DNA from: Casuarius casuarius
Lineage: Eukaryota; Chordata; Aves; Casuariiformes; Casuariidae
Length of the DNA stretch: 64,000 bases
Assembly (NCBI GenBank): GCA_003342895.1
Contig: PTFA01000081.1
Location: 2,742,181-2,806,180, forward strand
Reading direction: 5' to 3'
Positions 47,215 through 59,330 of this stretch are shown one piece after another. The position numbers and the translations under genes were made by a program. Position 1 is the stretch's first letter. Every line of letters begins with the position of its first letter. The notes under the pieces are model-generated. The model made no database searches. It was not told the DNA's origin and saw only the letters and a program-made list of their open reading frames with translations.

Positions 47215-47340
47215 CTACACCATGTTGTGATGGTTATTCCGTTCAATGATGTCCACAGGCGAAAGGATCTCCTTCCGGATGGGGGGTGGAGGCAGGCAAG
47301 TCTTTATCTTGGGTTTGAAGAGATCTGAGACGTAAAACAC
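47215..47340 (-). CDS. PLPP3: PLPP3 last coding exon (exon 6), C-terminus
   Basis: This exon encodes the last 41 residues of phospholipid phosphatase 3 and the stop codon TAG (47217-47215). It starts after a good acceptor (…tttctacag). The frame is phase 0, continuing directly from the preceding coding exon. The peptide begins VFYVSDLF, the end of the sixth membrane segment, and continues as a cytosolic tail. That tail has a proline-rich patch (LPPPP), the conserved RKEILSPVDII stretch and a terminal NNHHNMV. Human LPP3 has almost the same tail, ending NNHHNMM from memory, so the identity as PLPP3 rather than PLPP1 or PLPP2 rests strongly on this exon. The change to a terminal Val makes a weak PDZ-like end possible, but that is inference. 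Confidence 0.95.
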   Translation of the reverse strand: MFYVSDLFKPKIKTCLPPPPIRKEILSPVDIIERNNHHNMV

Positions 47341-48900
47341 CTGTAGAAACAATCGGAAAACGCAGCTTAGCCACATGGGGACACACTTTGCTCCAAATTT
47401 GGCTTACAAATATGAATTTTATATACGAATTTTTATATATAATTTTTATATATTTTATATATACGGATTTTTAAAGTGCCAACATGCTTTTTGTGCTCTC
47501 AACCCCCTGCATGAGACACCAGAAGCTGTGAAGTCCCCAGCGCCTGCCACCACCTCGCTGTGTGATACGGCGCAGGGCCCGGACCTCGCAAAACACAGCG
47601 CAAGCTCCACCGCGAAACAATTTCATTTACCACCACGTGCAACACACAAATTTCCACCAAAGCGGCTGAAAAGCCAGGAAACGGCTACAGAGGTCGGGTT
47701 CAGACACAGTCACAGGGCTTCCATGCAAAGGGGGTTGGGGAGTTAATCAGTGCAGAATAATTCGTTCAGCCACACATCAGGTAGGCAATTAAAAGACTTA
47801 AAAATCAAAGCTGTCTAACAAAAGGGGAATTATCGGCAGCGAGTCAAAGGTGAGTGATACTCCTCCTGCTTTTCTCACCAAGCATCACCACGAAGCCAGG
47901 GGTTGGCCTGGATGCCTGCCTCCAGGCCCAAGTCTACGGAGGGGAGGAGCTATTCCCGACTACTTTTTCCTAAATATCCTGTGATGTAAGCTTCTCCCGG
48001 ATGGGAAAAAGCCGGCGCTCGACAATTTAGGGAGGCGGGAACACAATGCGAAACAAAGTGCTGGGAGGAAACTTCCACATCCTCCCTCGGCGGGCGCCGC
48101 GCGGTGCTTATCAGGGCTCCCGCATCGGCGCACCTTCTCCCTTGCCAACCTCAGCCCCGAGCCAGAAGGGAAAAGACTCAGACAGCGCCGATCTCCTGGA
48201 GGCGGCAGAAAAGCGGCGAGGACTCCTCTGTTGGTAGCTGGTGCCAAAAACCCACAGCTTCGCTCGTGCCACGGTGCATCTCCACCGACTGGCTCCGCGG
48301 CTCGGCTCAGACGCGGTTAAGATTGGGCAACTCGGGCACGGGGCGCTGCGGTCTTTCGCTTGAGCCGCGGCGACGGGAAGAGCATCACGCAGTGTTTAGG
48401 AGTTGTAGGAATTAGCAGCACGTTTGCATTTTCTTCTCCCGTGGTCCTTGGGTGCAACGTCCAAGCAGCAAAACAAACTGGGGAAAGGGCCAAGCTGCTC
48501 AGCTGAGTAATACAGACTAGGGCTGGATAGCAAGAAAGGGAGGAAAAAGCTTTTCCCCTCTCACTACTCCGTGTTTTCTAGCTATCCGGAGCCTTACGCA
48601 GCAGGTCTAGTCATCCTTGGAAGCAACTTTCAGGAGTTCCTATCAGAGCCAGGCAGATAAGGGGCTGAGCCGCACAGCAGCAAACCTGCTATAAATGGCA
48701 ATTTATTTCCACGGTTGCAACTGGGGATTCAGGAAGCGGAATTGTTATGCTTCAGCTTTTATTGCTCGGTGGAAAAGCACGGCAGGACCTGTCACACAAA
48801 ACACATCCCTTGGTGCATGTGCCGGTATCTGCGTGGCTAGGCGTCTCGTGGAGCTGATAACGGGGCGCACAGGGCATCCGAGTGGCAGCGTCTGTGCCGG

Positions 48901-48985
48901 CAGAGCAAATCGCGAGCTTGAACCCGGCCTCCTGAAATCAAGGCTACGGCATCTCAGTGCAAAAGCACGTTTAACCGCTCTGGCA
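48901..48985 (-). mobile_element. MIR-like tRNA-derived SINE head
   Basis: On the minus strand the order 'gagcggttaaacg', 'gatttcaggaggccgggttc', 'aagctcgcgatttgctctgcc' parallels the MIR head (…gtggttaaga…tcaggaggcctgggttcgaatccc…gctctgcc). The B-box-like GGTTCAAGC is at plus 48916-48924. Only the tRNA-like part is visible. It lies within PLPP3 intron 5, in the same orientation as the gene. Confidence 0.5.
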
Positions 48986-50205
48986 ATGCTTCTCTTCTGT
49001 TGCTTGTAACTGCAAACCCCCCACCCAGCTGGCTTTGAGTAACTCCGATGCCCTCTCTCTTACTTGCCCACCTCGGAGAGCTGCATTCAATCAAAAAGAT
49101 GTTCAATTTCTGCACCGAGATAGCCATGACGAATCAATTTGTGGGAGGAGATTGCTCAGCACAAGAAGCATATGAGGACTGCACTGAGCCTGCCCCTAAT
49201 TTTGGACAAGAGTAAGTTACGGCAGAGTGTCATCCTGAGTATTTTAGCCTTTACTGTGCTGCTGACTGCTTCTCAGGCTTTAATTCAGAGACCGGGGAAG
49301 AGTTTTAATTTCTCTTTAAACTGTATTTCACTTTAACGTGGCTTGAGGTTACATAAACACTTACAGGTATCGTGAAACATGATCTTTTAGGGTTAAAACT
49401 GTGTTAAATCCTCTTAATGCTTGAACTGTTTAACACAAAAAAGGACTAATAAACGTGCAAAGTTTTTCACTTGGATTAGCTCCATTTCCTGTAGAAGGTG
49501 CTCTCCACCCATAAAGAAAACTTGACAGCAGAAGACTGGGAATGTGCTACACAAAGGCAGGCAATATCTTACATTTCCACTTAACAATTCCTCTTCACTA
49601 TATTGAAGAAATCCCTAATCACATACAGAAAGGTTAAAAAAAACTAATCTAACTAGAGCAACACCAAAAGGAATAGGCCTCTTTAACATTTTCCTCGCCA
49701 TCAGAAGGGACATAAAATACATGACCCATAGTAGGCTGCCTACCACGCACATAAAAACTATCTCCATTTAAGAAATTCTCATCGTATTTCACCTTGGAAC
49801 CAAGCAGAAATGTTTCATCAGCTGGAAGTGCTTGACACTAATGTCTTATGCTTGTTATTTCAGGCAGGGAAGGACAAACACGCCTGCTACAACACAATTT
49901 GGATTTGAGCTCTGGCAGCCCTTGGAGATGAATCCTACAGTGGGTTTCCACCAAAAATTACAGCCTGATAACTACTGCATTTTAACGGCCCTTGAACATC
50001 ACAAGATCCAACTCTCAAAGGTTTCTGCATCATGGCACAGCATCACTCCCATGTGCCGAGTCCAAGCTCTCCGGACTCATGTTGCAGATGGTGATAATGT
50101 TGTGATGGGGCCCAAAAGAGACCGAGCCCCAGGTCACCCTGCAGCAGCATGTGATGCCCCTCCAGTGCCGCACTTGCGAGTCCCCACTGATAACATGAAG
50201 AAACC

Positions 50206-50231
50206 CATCCGCTGCGCGTAAGCAGCGGATG
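50206..50231. repeat. Perfect inverted repeat, 10-bp arms, 6-base loop
   Basis: The arms at 50206-50215 and 50222-50231 are exact complements (catccgctgc / gcagcggatg). The GC-rich stem would form a stable hairpin in either transcript, including the PLPP3 pre-mRNA. Confidence 0.9.
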
Positions 50232-51850
50232 CAGAGCCTGATCCTGAGCCTAGGGTTGTGCCACCAGCCCCAAGCCCACGTTTAAGTCCTACATCTGAGC
50301 ATCTTATTCTAACCCCGTCCTGAGCATCCGGAGCCCTGTTGTCTTGCAGAAGCCGCTGCTTTGATCAGAGATAAAGAGCCTGGTCCGTGTTCCTGATACA
50401 CTGCGCTTATCCCGCTCTCCAAGCAGAACAATACACGGAGCGGTAAATACATACTCCTAAAACTGCCTGACTACACGCACTCGGCATCCAGACAAACCCC
50501 CGTGACGCAAATTCAGGCACCTGAACCGAGGAAAACGTGCTGCACTGCTCTGCAAGCTGCCCAAGGCCGTTCCTCCCCGGCGCTCCCCGCACGGACCTCG
50601 TGTTGCTTTAACTGACCGCTGGGATAGCAAAAGGTTTCCAGGGCTCCAAGAAATGCCCTGATGCTGTTTGGATAACAGACAGAGCAACCGCAATGGTGTT
50701 GCTACTACAGGCACTACAGCAGCAAGGTTAAGAAGGAAAACACACATCTATACGTACACACCCCTACACGTATTTCTTTAGGTTTCCCTCACTCCAAATG
50801 TGCTGGCCCTGTATGCCTTAATGCAACATTGGCACTAGGCAATGGCAAAACCCAACTACTAACGCCCAGAGGGTTAATAACACTATATAAAAGCTTCTCA
50901 ACAATGACATTTGTGACTTGACTTTAGAATATTATCAGCGAGTGGGAAGTACCCAAATAATCTATTTTCTTTTCTTGCAAAATAAATCATTGGTGAACTT
51001 AATGCCTTGCCTCCAGGTTTACTTTACTTTTAGATCAGTCAAAAAAAAAAAAAAAAAGAAAACCACACACAGAAAAGACAGAAAGCAGTAAGCTTTCAAA
51101 ATCTCGGTTTCGGGAGCTCGTACAGACGCATAAATTACCATAGCCCTCAGCCTCTTTGTTTCAGGGCAAGAGAGCCCCGCTGAAAACAGCCCCGTCACTC
51201 CCCGACCCAGCGCCCCCCGCTCTGCCGACACTAAACATTTACATGTGTCACTTCGAGTTAAAGGACTGTGCAATCAGGTCACTCCTTTGAAAGCAAATTG
51301 CATGAGAACAAACCGGGCAGCCACAGACAAGCAAGCATGGCTTTTGTTAACCATTTTCTCACGAGCCTTTTTGCTACATTAAAAAAAAAAAAGCAAAATG
51401 TGAGGCATCCTGCCGCCCCGCAGCATAGCAAAGACACGGTCCCCGGTCCCTCGGGGATGGTTTTGGGCTGGAAAGCTGGTTACTGCGGCTGGTGAGCGGG
51501 TCCCCCCCGGCACTGCCCTGCTAGCGGGGCCCTTTGCAGCAGGGAGCCTTGCTGAGCTGACCGGGAAAAAATCCGGAAAGCAGCATTTTTCACTGAGTAT
51601 GTGTTAATTAAGCGGGGGGCAGGAGGAAGCGCCTCGCGCCCCGGCTGGCCGCAGCAGCTCCGTTACTCGCTGTGCCGGGGAGGGAGAGCGCGGGGGCAGC
51701 TGCCTGCAGCACTCATCGCTGGGCTAACACAGTGCTCTGCTCTCAACTCTCAAAGGTGTGATAGCGCTGTTACCCGGGGCTAGCTGAGGACTGAGGCCCT
51801 CGGTGCATGCTTGCAGGGTGCTGCGTGCTAGCTGGTATATCCCTGCCTTA

Positions 51851-52423
<573 letters not shown>

Positions 52424-52559
52424 CTAGGGGGAAGAGAGAGAAAGAAAAGTGAGTTCAGGCTCTCTCTGCCGCGAGTGCAGCAAAACAGCAGCAGCACCCC
52501 AAACGGCTCCCAAAACACACACGCGGGGCCCCGTTGCTCAAGGAAAGGGTAGTTAATAT

Positions 52560-52960
52560 GCTAATGCCTCTATCCGATTTCCAGCGTTTGCCGGGGTGCT
52601 GCCGGCACACAAGATCCCAGGGCCGCAACTCGGCAAGGGGAAAAGAAAACGACCTGACCCGAAAGAGAAGAAGTCGCTGTGACGTCAAGTGGACATTGTC
52701 CCCCCCGGCAGTTATCTGGGGCCAGTTTCCGTTGCAAGCGGCAGGCGCAACCTGCTTCCCAGGTTCCTGTGGGAACCAGGGAAACCGAACGGGAAGAGAG
52801 GACAGGAAAAGGGGAACCTCCTGCCCGCAAATCAAAGCCGCGCGGAGCCCGGCTGCCCGTGCCCTGCCGCGGAGCGAGGAAGCGCAGCCGGGGCGGGGGC
52901 GAGGATGCTGCTGGCGAGGAAGGCTGCAGGTCAGGGGGGCCGGGACCTGCCGGCATCCCC
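52560..52960. promoter_or_regulatory. Intronic CpG-rich block
   Basis: CpG-dense, GC-rich segment in intron 4 starting about 140 bases upstream (in gene sense) of coding exon 5. No exon is recognised. It is a candidate internal promoter or regulatory island, but composition alone is weak evidence. Confidence 0.35.
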
Positions 52961-55900
52961 CAAATATAAACGAGAATCGAGCTCTCGCCTGGTTCCCTGA
53001 AGCCCCAAGTAGCATGATAACACCATTTACCCATAAAAGCAGATACAATGAGAAAGCTGATAAGGGGGAACCGCTGCGTTAGCCGATTGAGTGCACCCAT
53101 CTTGTTGCACAAACATTTATTTACCCCTTTTGGAAAGAATATGCACAAGGCTCTTTAGAGGAAACGATGCATCATGTCATTTAAATCAAGCAGATGCTTC
53201 AAATGATTGAGAATTGTTCACCCATTAGGACTGAAGAGAGCAGGACAAAACCAGCCTGGTGCTGGCTGATGCCTGTTGTGATCCGGGCAAGCACCTCTGC
53301 ACAGGCAGCCACGGGCCGGGACGGGCGCCGCGGCCCCACGCCACGCAAACTTGTCCCCGCAGCGCCCAGAAGGATCTGAAAATGATTTTATAAGTGCCAC
53401 TGCTGGAAAGGTGCTTTCCCTCCCTTGGCTGCTTCTGAGCTCCAAAGCTTCGGCCGCAAGATAAACCCCCCTGCACAGTCACTGAAGTGATTTAACAGCA
53501 GGCGCTTCGTTCTGCCAGCAAACAGCGATGTGTTGCATTAGCAAGGAACTGTACCTCTACTCTGCAATGCTCAGGCTTCCTGAAATTTCACTGCCAGGGG
53601 ATTTATTCAGCCAGTGATCTGCCACCGAGGATGAAGCGCGCAGGCAGGACAGCGCTGGGAAGCATTCGGGGAAGGCGGCGATGGGGAGGGAGGGCAGAGG
53701 GCCCTGTGTGCTTGGATAAACCTCCTCAGTGCAACTACGTCCCTAGAGAAAACGGCATCTGCGGAGAGCAGCGTTTTTAAAGCAGGTGAAAGGTGTAGAA
53801 TATGTTTCTATTGCTACAGGCATGTGGAAGGAGACACTGGAGGGAGATGCTGCAACGACGACCCGTTATGCAAAAATCAAGTTCCAGTATGTTGCTGCAG
53901 AGCAAAATTAGCTGAGTGTTAGACCTTGCAAACTGTCCTCCTTAGTTCTGCCAGGAAGATCCGAGACCTGACGTCTTACTTTAGGCTTCAGCCTGTGTCC
54001 CATGAAATCCCTTGAGAAAGAGAATTGTCCAAGGTTTGCTGCTGGCCAATCTGACACGTGTCCCTTCTGCACTGTTTGATTCAGCAGGTCCCCTCAAATC
54101 CTCACATCCCACAAACTAGGGCTAAATAGGCAAGTCAGAGGTGAGACAGCAAAGTATCAAGTAAAAATCAGCAATGAAACACTTAACACTGAATTTGGAC
54201 ACGCAATAAAGCAGATATTTTAGGGGATGAAGTGATTAAAAAACAGTTCCATCAGCAGGAGAAAGACCGATGCCCGACTCGCTTCAGATCTGTGCTTTGG
54301 GCAAATTGACTTATTAACTAAATCAGGCTCAGATTTTACCTTTTCTTTACAAACACTTACAAAACTGCCATCCTTTCCCCCGACGAGCCTCTGCCCCAGA
54401 GTACTCTGGCACTGCCACACAGGTCACGCCGTCCCGCTCCGGGCACTGGCCAAAAGGGTCAAAACTCACTTGGGGCAAACCCTGCACATGTTTGCATCGT
54501 GACGCCCCGCTCCCCTCCTTCCACCAACTTCGCAGGCGCTTCGTGACTCCTGAGCCCGGCTGAGATCAGCCCACGAGTTCAAAAGTCATCGGGAGTTGCG
54601 TACTGCCAGACTGCCAGACACACGGGGACGGTTTCCGTAAGGAAACCGGGTTACACAGTGCAAGGGGTGGTTGTTTTCCGAGCCGCTCCTTCCAAAACAC
54701 AGCTCTGAACTGCGTGTCTCCTGCAGGCACTTCTGCTGAGCCTCCTAAAAGGTGCACGAATGCAGAGCGTGCTGCACTGCTCGTGTTAGGTGACACCTGG
54801 GTACCCTGTGCACCAGCATCTGCCTAACCCAGGAGACGTAAAACCCCTACAAGTAGGGCTTCTTTCAGACACACTATAAACGTGAGGATCCACCACTGAA
54901 TTCCTTTTTATTGCCACAATAAAAGAGTCTTGCAAAAGTTGCTCTGCAGCTCTCCATTCATAAGGAACAAAAAAAGATGGATAACAGCACCTTCATATTC
55001 CACAAGCGCATTGTGAGGATAAAGTGTATCCTATACATGAGACTGTGCTCCGGGATGCTGAGGAGCCCATAAGTGATTTAAAGGTTTGACTCAGAGTGCT
55101 CGAAACTTTGTTTCTGCCCTTGGTGTGAAAGAAAAACCTAGCTAATAAGGGAAGATCAAAAAGCGAAAAACCACAGGGGGCGGGGGGACCGAAAAGGTCA
55201 GGATTTTCCTGGAACAGTAATTAGTACTATTACTGTGAAATGGGAAGTTCCTGGCAGTTTATCTGAAAACCTGCTTTTGAAGCAGGCTGTGAGGAAACTT
55301 CAAGCGATTCCCGCGAAGCACCGCCAGGTTTTCACAGGAACCTGGGGATGGATGGAGTCCTGCCCGGGGGCGGGAGGACGAGCACGACCACAACCCGTGT
55401 TGTTCCCACCGCAGAACATCGCACAGCCACAAAAAGTCAGGAACGCCGGACGGCACAAGCCTGCTGAACGCGTGGATGAAACGAACTGTGACGATGTGCA
55501 GGAGGAGCCGTCTGGAGCCCCCATCCTCTGCCGGCTCCTGGCAGGAGCGCGCTACCACACAGTAGTCCCTTCCCTTTGCCGACTGGATCATCTCAAACCA
55601 AACCACTGGTGCTTCACCAGAGGTGAGCAGGTCAGCCCACGTCCCACTGAAATCCCAGCCCTCTCGGCAGAGCCCGGCTTGAACCCGCCCCACGAAGAAG
55701 CATCCATGACGGCCGCTCACACACGTGGCCACGGGTGGGACAGGGTGAGGTCTTTTGGGGCAATCTCAGCTCGCTCGGCATGCAAGGCACAGAAAGCAAA
55801 ACCCGCTCTGTGACCCAGACACGAGGCGCATCAACACCCCCAGCTAAACACACGGCTCCTGGGTAGCAGCTCATCATATTCCCCTCCGTGGGAATATTAT

Positions 55901-57109
55901 GACCAGCTTGGCAGCACAGCTCTGCTCCGGCCCCTGACGTAATTCCATTTTATTTGCTAACTGAGGTCATCAGAGTCCATGAAGACCAAAGAGTTTCCTT
56001 TGTGCATACACCTCATAATTCAACATTATCAGGACCTCACCTGCTCTTCAGAAGTTCACCCCTATATCTCGACTTCAGTGGGAAACCCCAACAGGAAACC
56101 TCAGCAAAAGACACAACACCCGGCAACATCTGTCCTTTTTTACATAAATCAGCAGAACACACTAAAACCTAGTCTGATCTGAAGTCTTCAACTTCACCCA
56201 CCAACCCGCACTAAATCCAGAAGCTGCCCTGCTTCACTCCCTCAATTCACCAGCGCTGGTAGGGGCATGGATGAGCCTTTCAGGACGATGCATCTTCTGC
56301 GCAGCTATCTGTGATTTCAGGGCACTGACTGCTACAAAAAAATCAGCATTAGGGTCTCGTGGGCTTGGCTGGAGTGAAGGACACCCACCACGGTGTGCTG
56401 AAGACTCCCCGTTTAAAGGCAGGCGATGCCACGGAACAAAACCCTGCGGCGCGGGCCAGGTCCAGGGCTGTGCACGAGGCGCGCTTGCCTACCTCCTCCT
56501 TCCGCAGCCTGCTATAAATATGCATGACGGGTTTGCGCAGCCAAGGAGCAACAAAGCAAGGAAAATTAAGACAAAGAGGATTACCCAAGTGTAATTTCCC
56601 CTTTTAAATTTTTATACAAAAGGTCTGATGTTAATTAGGCATTGCTGGTGACAAGAAGACTGCAGGAAAATTGCAGCCCTCAAGTCTCAGTGTTTATAAG
56701 TAAATCCCAGGAGATTTTACTGGGTTGTAAGTGCCTTTCTGTGCAACTTTTCCCCTAAAGCACTCTGGCACTTGGCGTGTGCTCACATTTCTGCAACGGG
56801 AGCCAGTGGCCAAACCGCTTCTCCCGACCGGCTGCTCCACCGCTTCGGTGCACAGCGGAGAAACCCTAACCCTGTACTGCACGGAGGATCCCGCGCACCG
56901 CCTGTCGCCTACGGGAGCGTCAGAAAACGATAGGCTATGGTTTTTTTCCTTGCTCAGTGCAGGCACAGCCCCGGAGGGTTTTCCCTTGAGGAAGCCCAGA
57001 AGATTTGTCCCCCCGCCCCGAAGGAGCCAGCAGAGCAGGTCCCCGTGCACGGCCAGGCATCCCGCTCGGCTTCCCAAAAAGGACCGGGAGTGGCATCACT
57101 TAAAAAACG

Positions 57110-57430
57110 CCCCTGGGACATCGCGCCCCGGAGGATAACCCAAACATCGCCGACAGCCCTCGCCGCTTCCCAACGGCGGGCTCGAAAGCGGCCCGGAAAG
57201 TGGGGCCGCCTCCGCCGACCGGCTGCACGGCTCCTCGGAAATCAATAAACGATCACCCCAGCCCCACGTGGCGCAGGCGACGGCCTCCAAACTCGGCTCG
57301 GAAAGTCTCGCAAAGCCCCGCGGCTGCAATTTCTGCGCAGCATCACCGCGGCGGCTCCGGCAAGGCGGCCGGCGCATGTCCTGGCTGCGGGGGCCCCTCT
57401 CGGCCCCCGGACACGCGCCAGAAGGTGATG
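57110..57430. promoter_or_regulatory. Intronic CpG-rich block
   Basis: Many CpGs (for example 57119-57130, 57150-57210 and 57345-57375) in intron 4, about 0.8-1.1 kb 3' of coding exon 4. An internal promoter here would give a transcript lacking the exons for motifs C1 and C2. Confidence 0.35.
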
Positions 57431-57739
57431 TGGTGCAAGCGGTGATTTTTGTTGGTGGAGAAAAAAAAACACCCCCCAAACAGCCTGAAGAGCTTCGTAA
57501 TTAAATTAGAGAAACGGCTTGCAGCCCAGGGCGGGAGAAATCCAGGGATTAACAAGCAGGAGGGAGCAGGGGTAATTTATCTTTCCAGAGGGCAAAGTAA
57601 AGGAGCGGGGGGCAGTGCTGCGCATAGATAAACAGAAGTTCATGTTTAATGTTTTGCTAAGCGCAGTGCTGTTTCTTTGCTTTCCAGGCTGAGGTTACAG
57701 CAGATACGGGGACCACAAATCTTTAAAAGAACACGAAAC

Positions 57740-57765
57740 TTTTTTTTCTGTTTTTTTTTTTTTTT
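57740..57765 (+). repeat. T-rich tract
   Basis: A run of T interrupted once by 'ctg', in intron 4. It is A-rich in the gene's sense. Confidence 0.85.
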
Positions 57766-58208
57766 GCACAAATCACTATCCAAATGGCCTTTCCAGCAGA
57801 GCTCGCTGGAGGTCCACCCAGAGCCAGCAGCAGCCCAGGGCAGGAAGCCCCTTGGCACGCCGCGCTGCTCCGAGCCCAGCGCAGGAAGGGCAGAGCCCTT
57901 TTTTCACCGACGAAGGGAAGCGAGCGCATCCATCGCGTGCTGCGGCAATGCTGCAGCCCATCCCACGCTCTCCCCGATGAGCAAAACCGCACGAGTTGTC
58001 CGCGGATGTGACTGCATCCGTAAGCTGCCTAGCTCAGCTCCAACCTCGGCAGCCGCTACCCCAAATCACGCCGCGGAGCATCCCCCAGACCCTCCGGCCG
58101 CAACGGGCTGCTTCTGGCTTTTCCCCTCTTTGCTGCTGGATGTGGGGAGCCCTTCGGAGGGAGGCAGGGTGAATCGGATGGGTCTCAAACAAAGCCGAGG
58201 TTACTTAC

Positions 58209-58266
58209 CACCAAATAAAGCATGGTGTAGAGGGAGAAGGACGCGTGCCCCGAGAAGAAGGACTTC
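58209..58266 (-). CDS. PLPP3: PLPP3 coding exon 4, catalytic motif C2
   Basis: A 58-base exon. The first base G completes the Arg codon split with exon 3, then 19 codons follow (KSFFSGHASFSLYTMLYLV). The acceptor is …tttgttttgcag and the donor is GTAAGT. It contains the second PAP2-family signature, SGH (58253-58245). Its His acts as the general acid in release of the lipid alcohol. The rest forms the start of the fourth membrane segment. Small size and a split codon are the usual arrangement for this exon in the LPP family. Skipping it would shift the frame and remove the active site. Confidence 0.96.
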
Positions 58267-59046
58267 CTGCAAAACAAAGAACCGCCGCTATATTATAACG
58301 TTACGATACTCTACACGATACNGCAGCCTGCCTGCTGCTGCCGAAGGCACAGGGATGGAGGGAACTGCAGCCCCCAACGACCGGAGCCACGCAACCCCTG
58401 CTCTCCGCCCTGCTGGTTCCCGGGGCAGAAGAGGAGAGGACGGGCAGGATGTGTGCATTGTTCCTGCCTTCCTGGCCCGGCCGTGGGACAGCGCCGCTAT
58501 GCCAGGACAGCCCGATAACTCATCGGCTAGCCTCAAACGGCCAGGAAATCGTAAAGAAACGAAGAGGCAGCCCTTCTGCAGCCGCTCGGCAAAGCGNGCC
58601 CGGGAAACGGCGGCGTTAAGCATCCGACGCGCCGGCTGCAGGGCTCGGGAGGAAGGTGCTGGCNGCTCTTCCTCGGCGGCGCGCCCCGCGGAGGAAAACC
58701 TGGCCGCTCCGCTCCGCGCGGAAGTCCGAGCCGCTCACCGTTAATTCGGCTCTCCCGGTGAATTCCCACATTGAGCAACAGCTTGTGAAACAATAGCGTA
58801 GGAGTAAACAGAGAGGAAAAGCAGGATTATTCAGCAGAGCTTGGCAGCTCCGCGGGGAAGCTGCCCGNCGCTGGTGGATGAAGTTACAGCCTTCCCAGAG
58901 AAAGAAGCATTCAAACGATCTACTGCTGGCAGAAAAACCCTGAGAAATATGTTGTGCGATACACCATTTTGGCAGCAGCAGCAAATNTTTTTTTTCTTTT
59001 TTTTTTTTCCGCTTCTTACTGCAAAACATCGAAAAAGGGCTCTCAC
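58267..59046 (-). other. PLPP3: PLPP3 intron 3
   Basis: A short 780-base GT-AG intron with donor GTGAGA at 59046-59041. It contains five ambiguous bases (58322, 58597, 58664, 58868, 58987) and a T-rich tract near 58987-59010. Confidence 0.9.
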
Positions 59047-59330
59047 CTGGCNTCCTGGACCTTGCTGTCGCTTCCCCTGCAGGTGTAGTTCTGGATGTAA
59101 ACTCCCTTAGCGCAGTTGATCGTCGAGAAATCGAGATCGCAAACGTCCAGGAAATGAGGGCGCAAGCGCCCCACGGACACTTTGGCAATGTCTGTGAAGG
59201 ACTGGCTGATGGCACAGCCGAAAACGAAGCAGCCCACTTGCTTGTAGAGCGCCGCCACGTACGGGTTCTGGATGAAGGACCGCGACTTCTCCTTCAGGTA
59301 GTGGATCCGGTAGAGCTCTCCCGTTATGAT
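59047..59330 (-). CDS. PLPP3: PLPP3 coding exon 3, catalytic motif C1
   Basis: A 284-base exon coding for 94 residues plus two bases of a split Arg codon, [12 protein letters not shown] … DSKVQ(E)A. The acceptor is …gtccccaccag and the donor is GTGAGA. It opens at the end of the second membrane segment. It passes through a cytosolic loop and the third membrane segment ([20 protein letters not shown]), then enters the large extracellular loop. The first PAP2 signature KxxxxxxRP is intact as KVSVGRLRP (59183-59157). An N-glycosylation sequon NYT is at 59090-59082. Where human LPP3 has CRGDDSK, this reads CRGSDSK, so the RGD integrin motif is absent. One base is ambiguous (59052, third position of the Glu codon). 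The exon order and splice phases match vertebrate PLPP3. Confidence 0.96.

Larger units (their letters stand above)
52424..58208 (-). other. PLPP3: PLPP3 intron 4
   Basis: A 5.8-kb GT-AG intron (donor GTAAGT at 58208-58203, acceptor at 52425-52424). It is GC- and CpG-rich near both ends (about 52560-52960 and 57110-57430) and ordinary in the middle. Several long open frames on both strands (for example 52455-53048, 55235-55813 and 57677-58744) are attributable to low stop-codon density and have no recognised domain. A T-rich tract lies at 57740-57765. Confidence 0.9.

Noticed and set aside
52455..53148. Overlapping frames of 182-197 codons on both strands in intron 4
   Set aside because: Three frames open simultaneously in a CpG-rich block is the signature of composition, not coding.
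55235..55813. A 192-codon plus-strand frame in intron 4
   Set aside because: No recognised domain, no splice context, and an equally long frame on the opposite strand. Consistent with chance.
57677..58744. A 355-codon open frame on the plus strand across PLPP3 exon 4 and intron 4
   Set aside because: It is antisense to a verified exon, contains ambiguous bases and low-complexity Phe-rich sequence from a T tract, and lies in GC-rich DNA with few stops. No domain is recognised.
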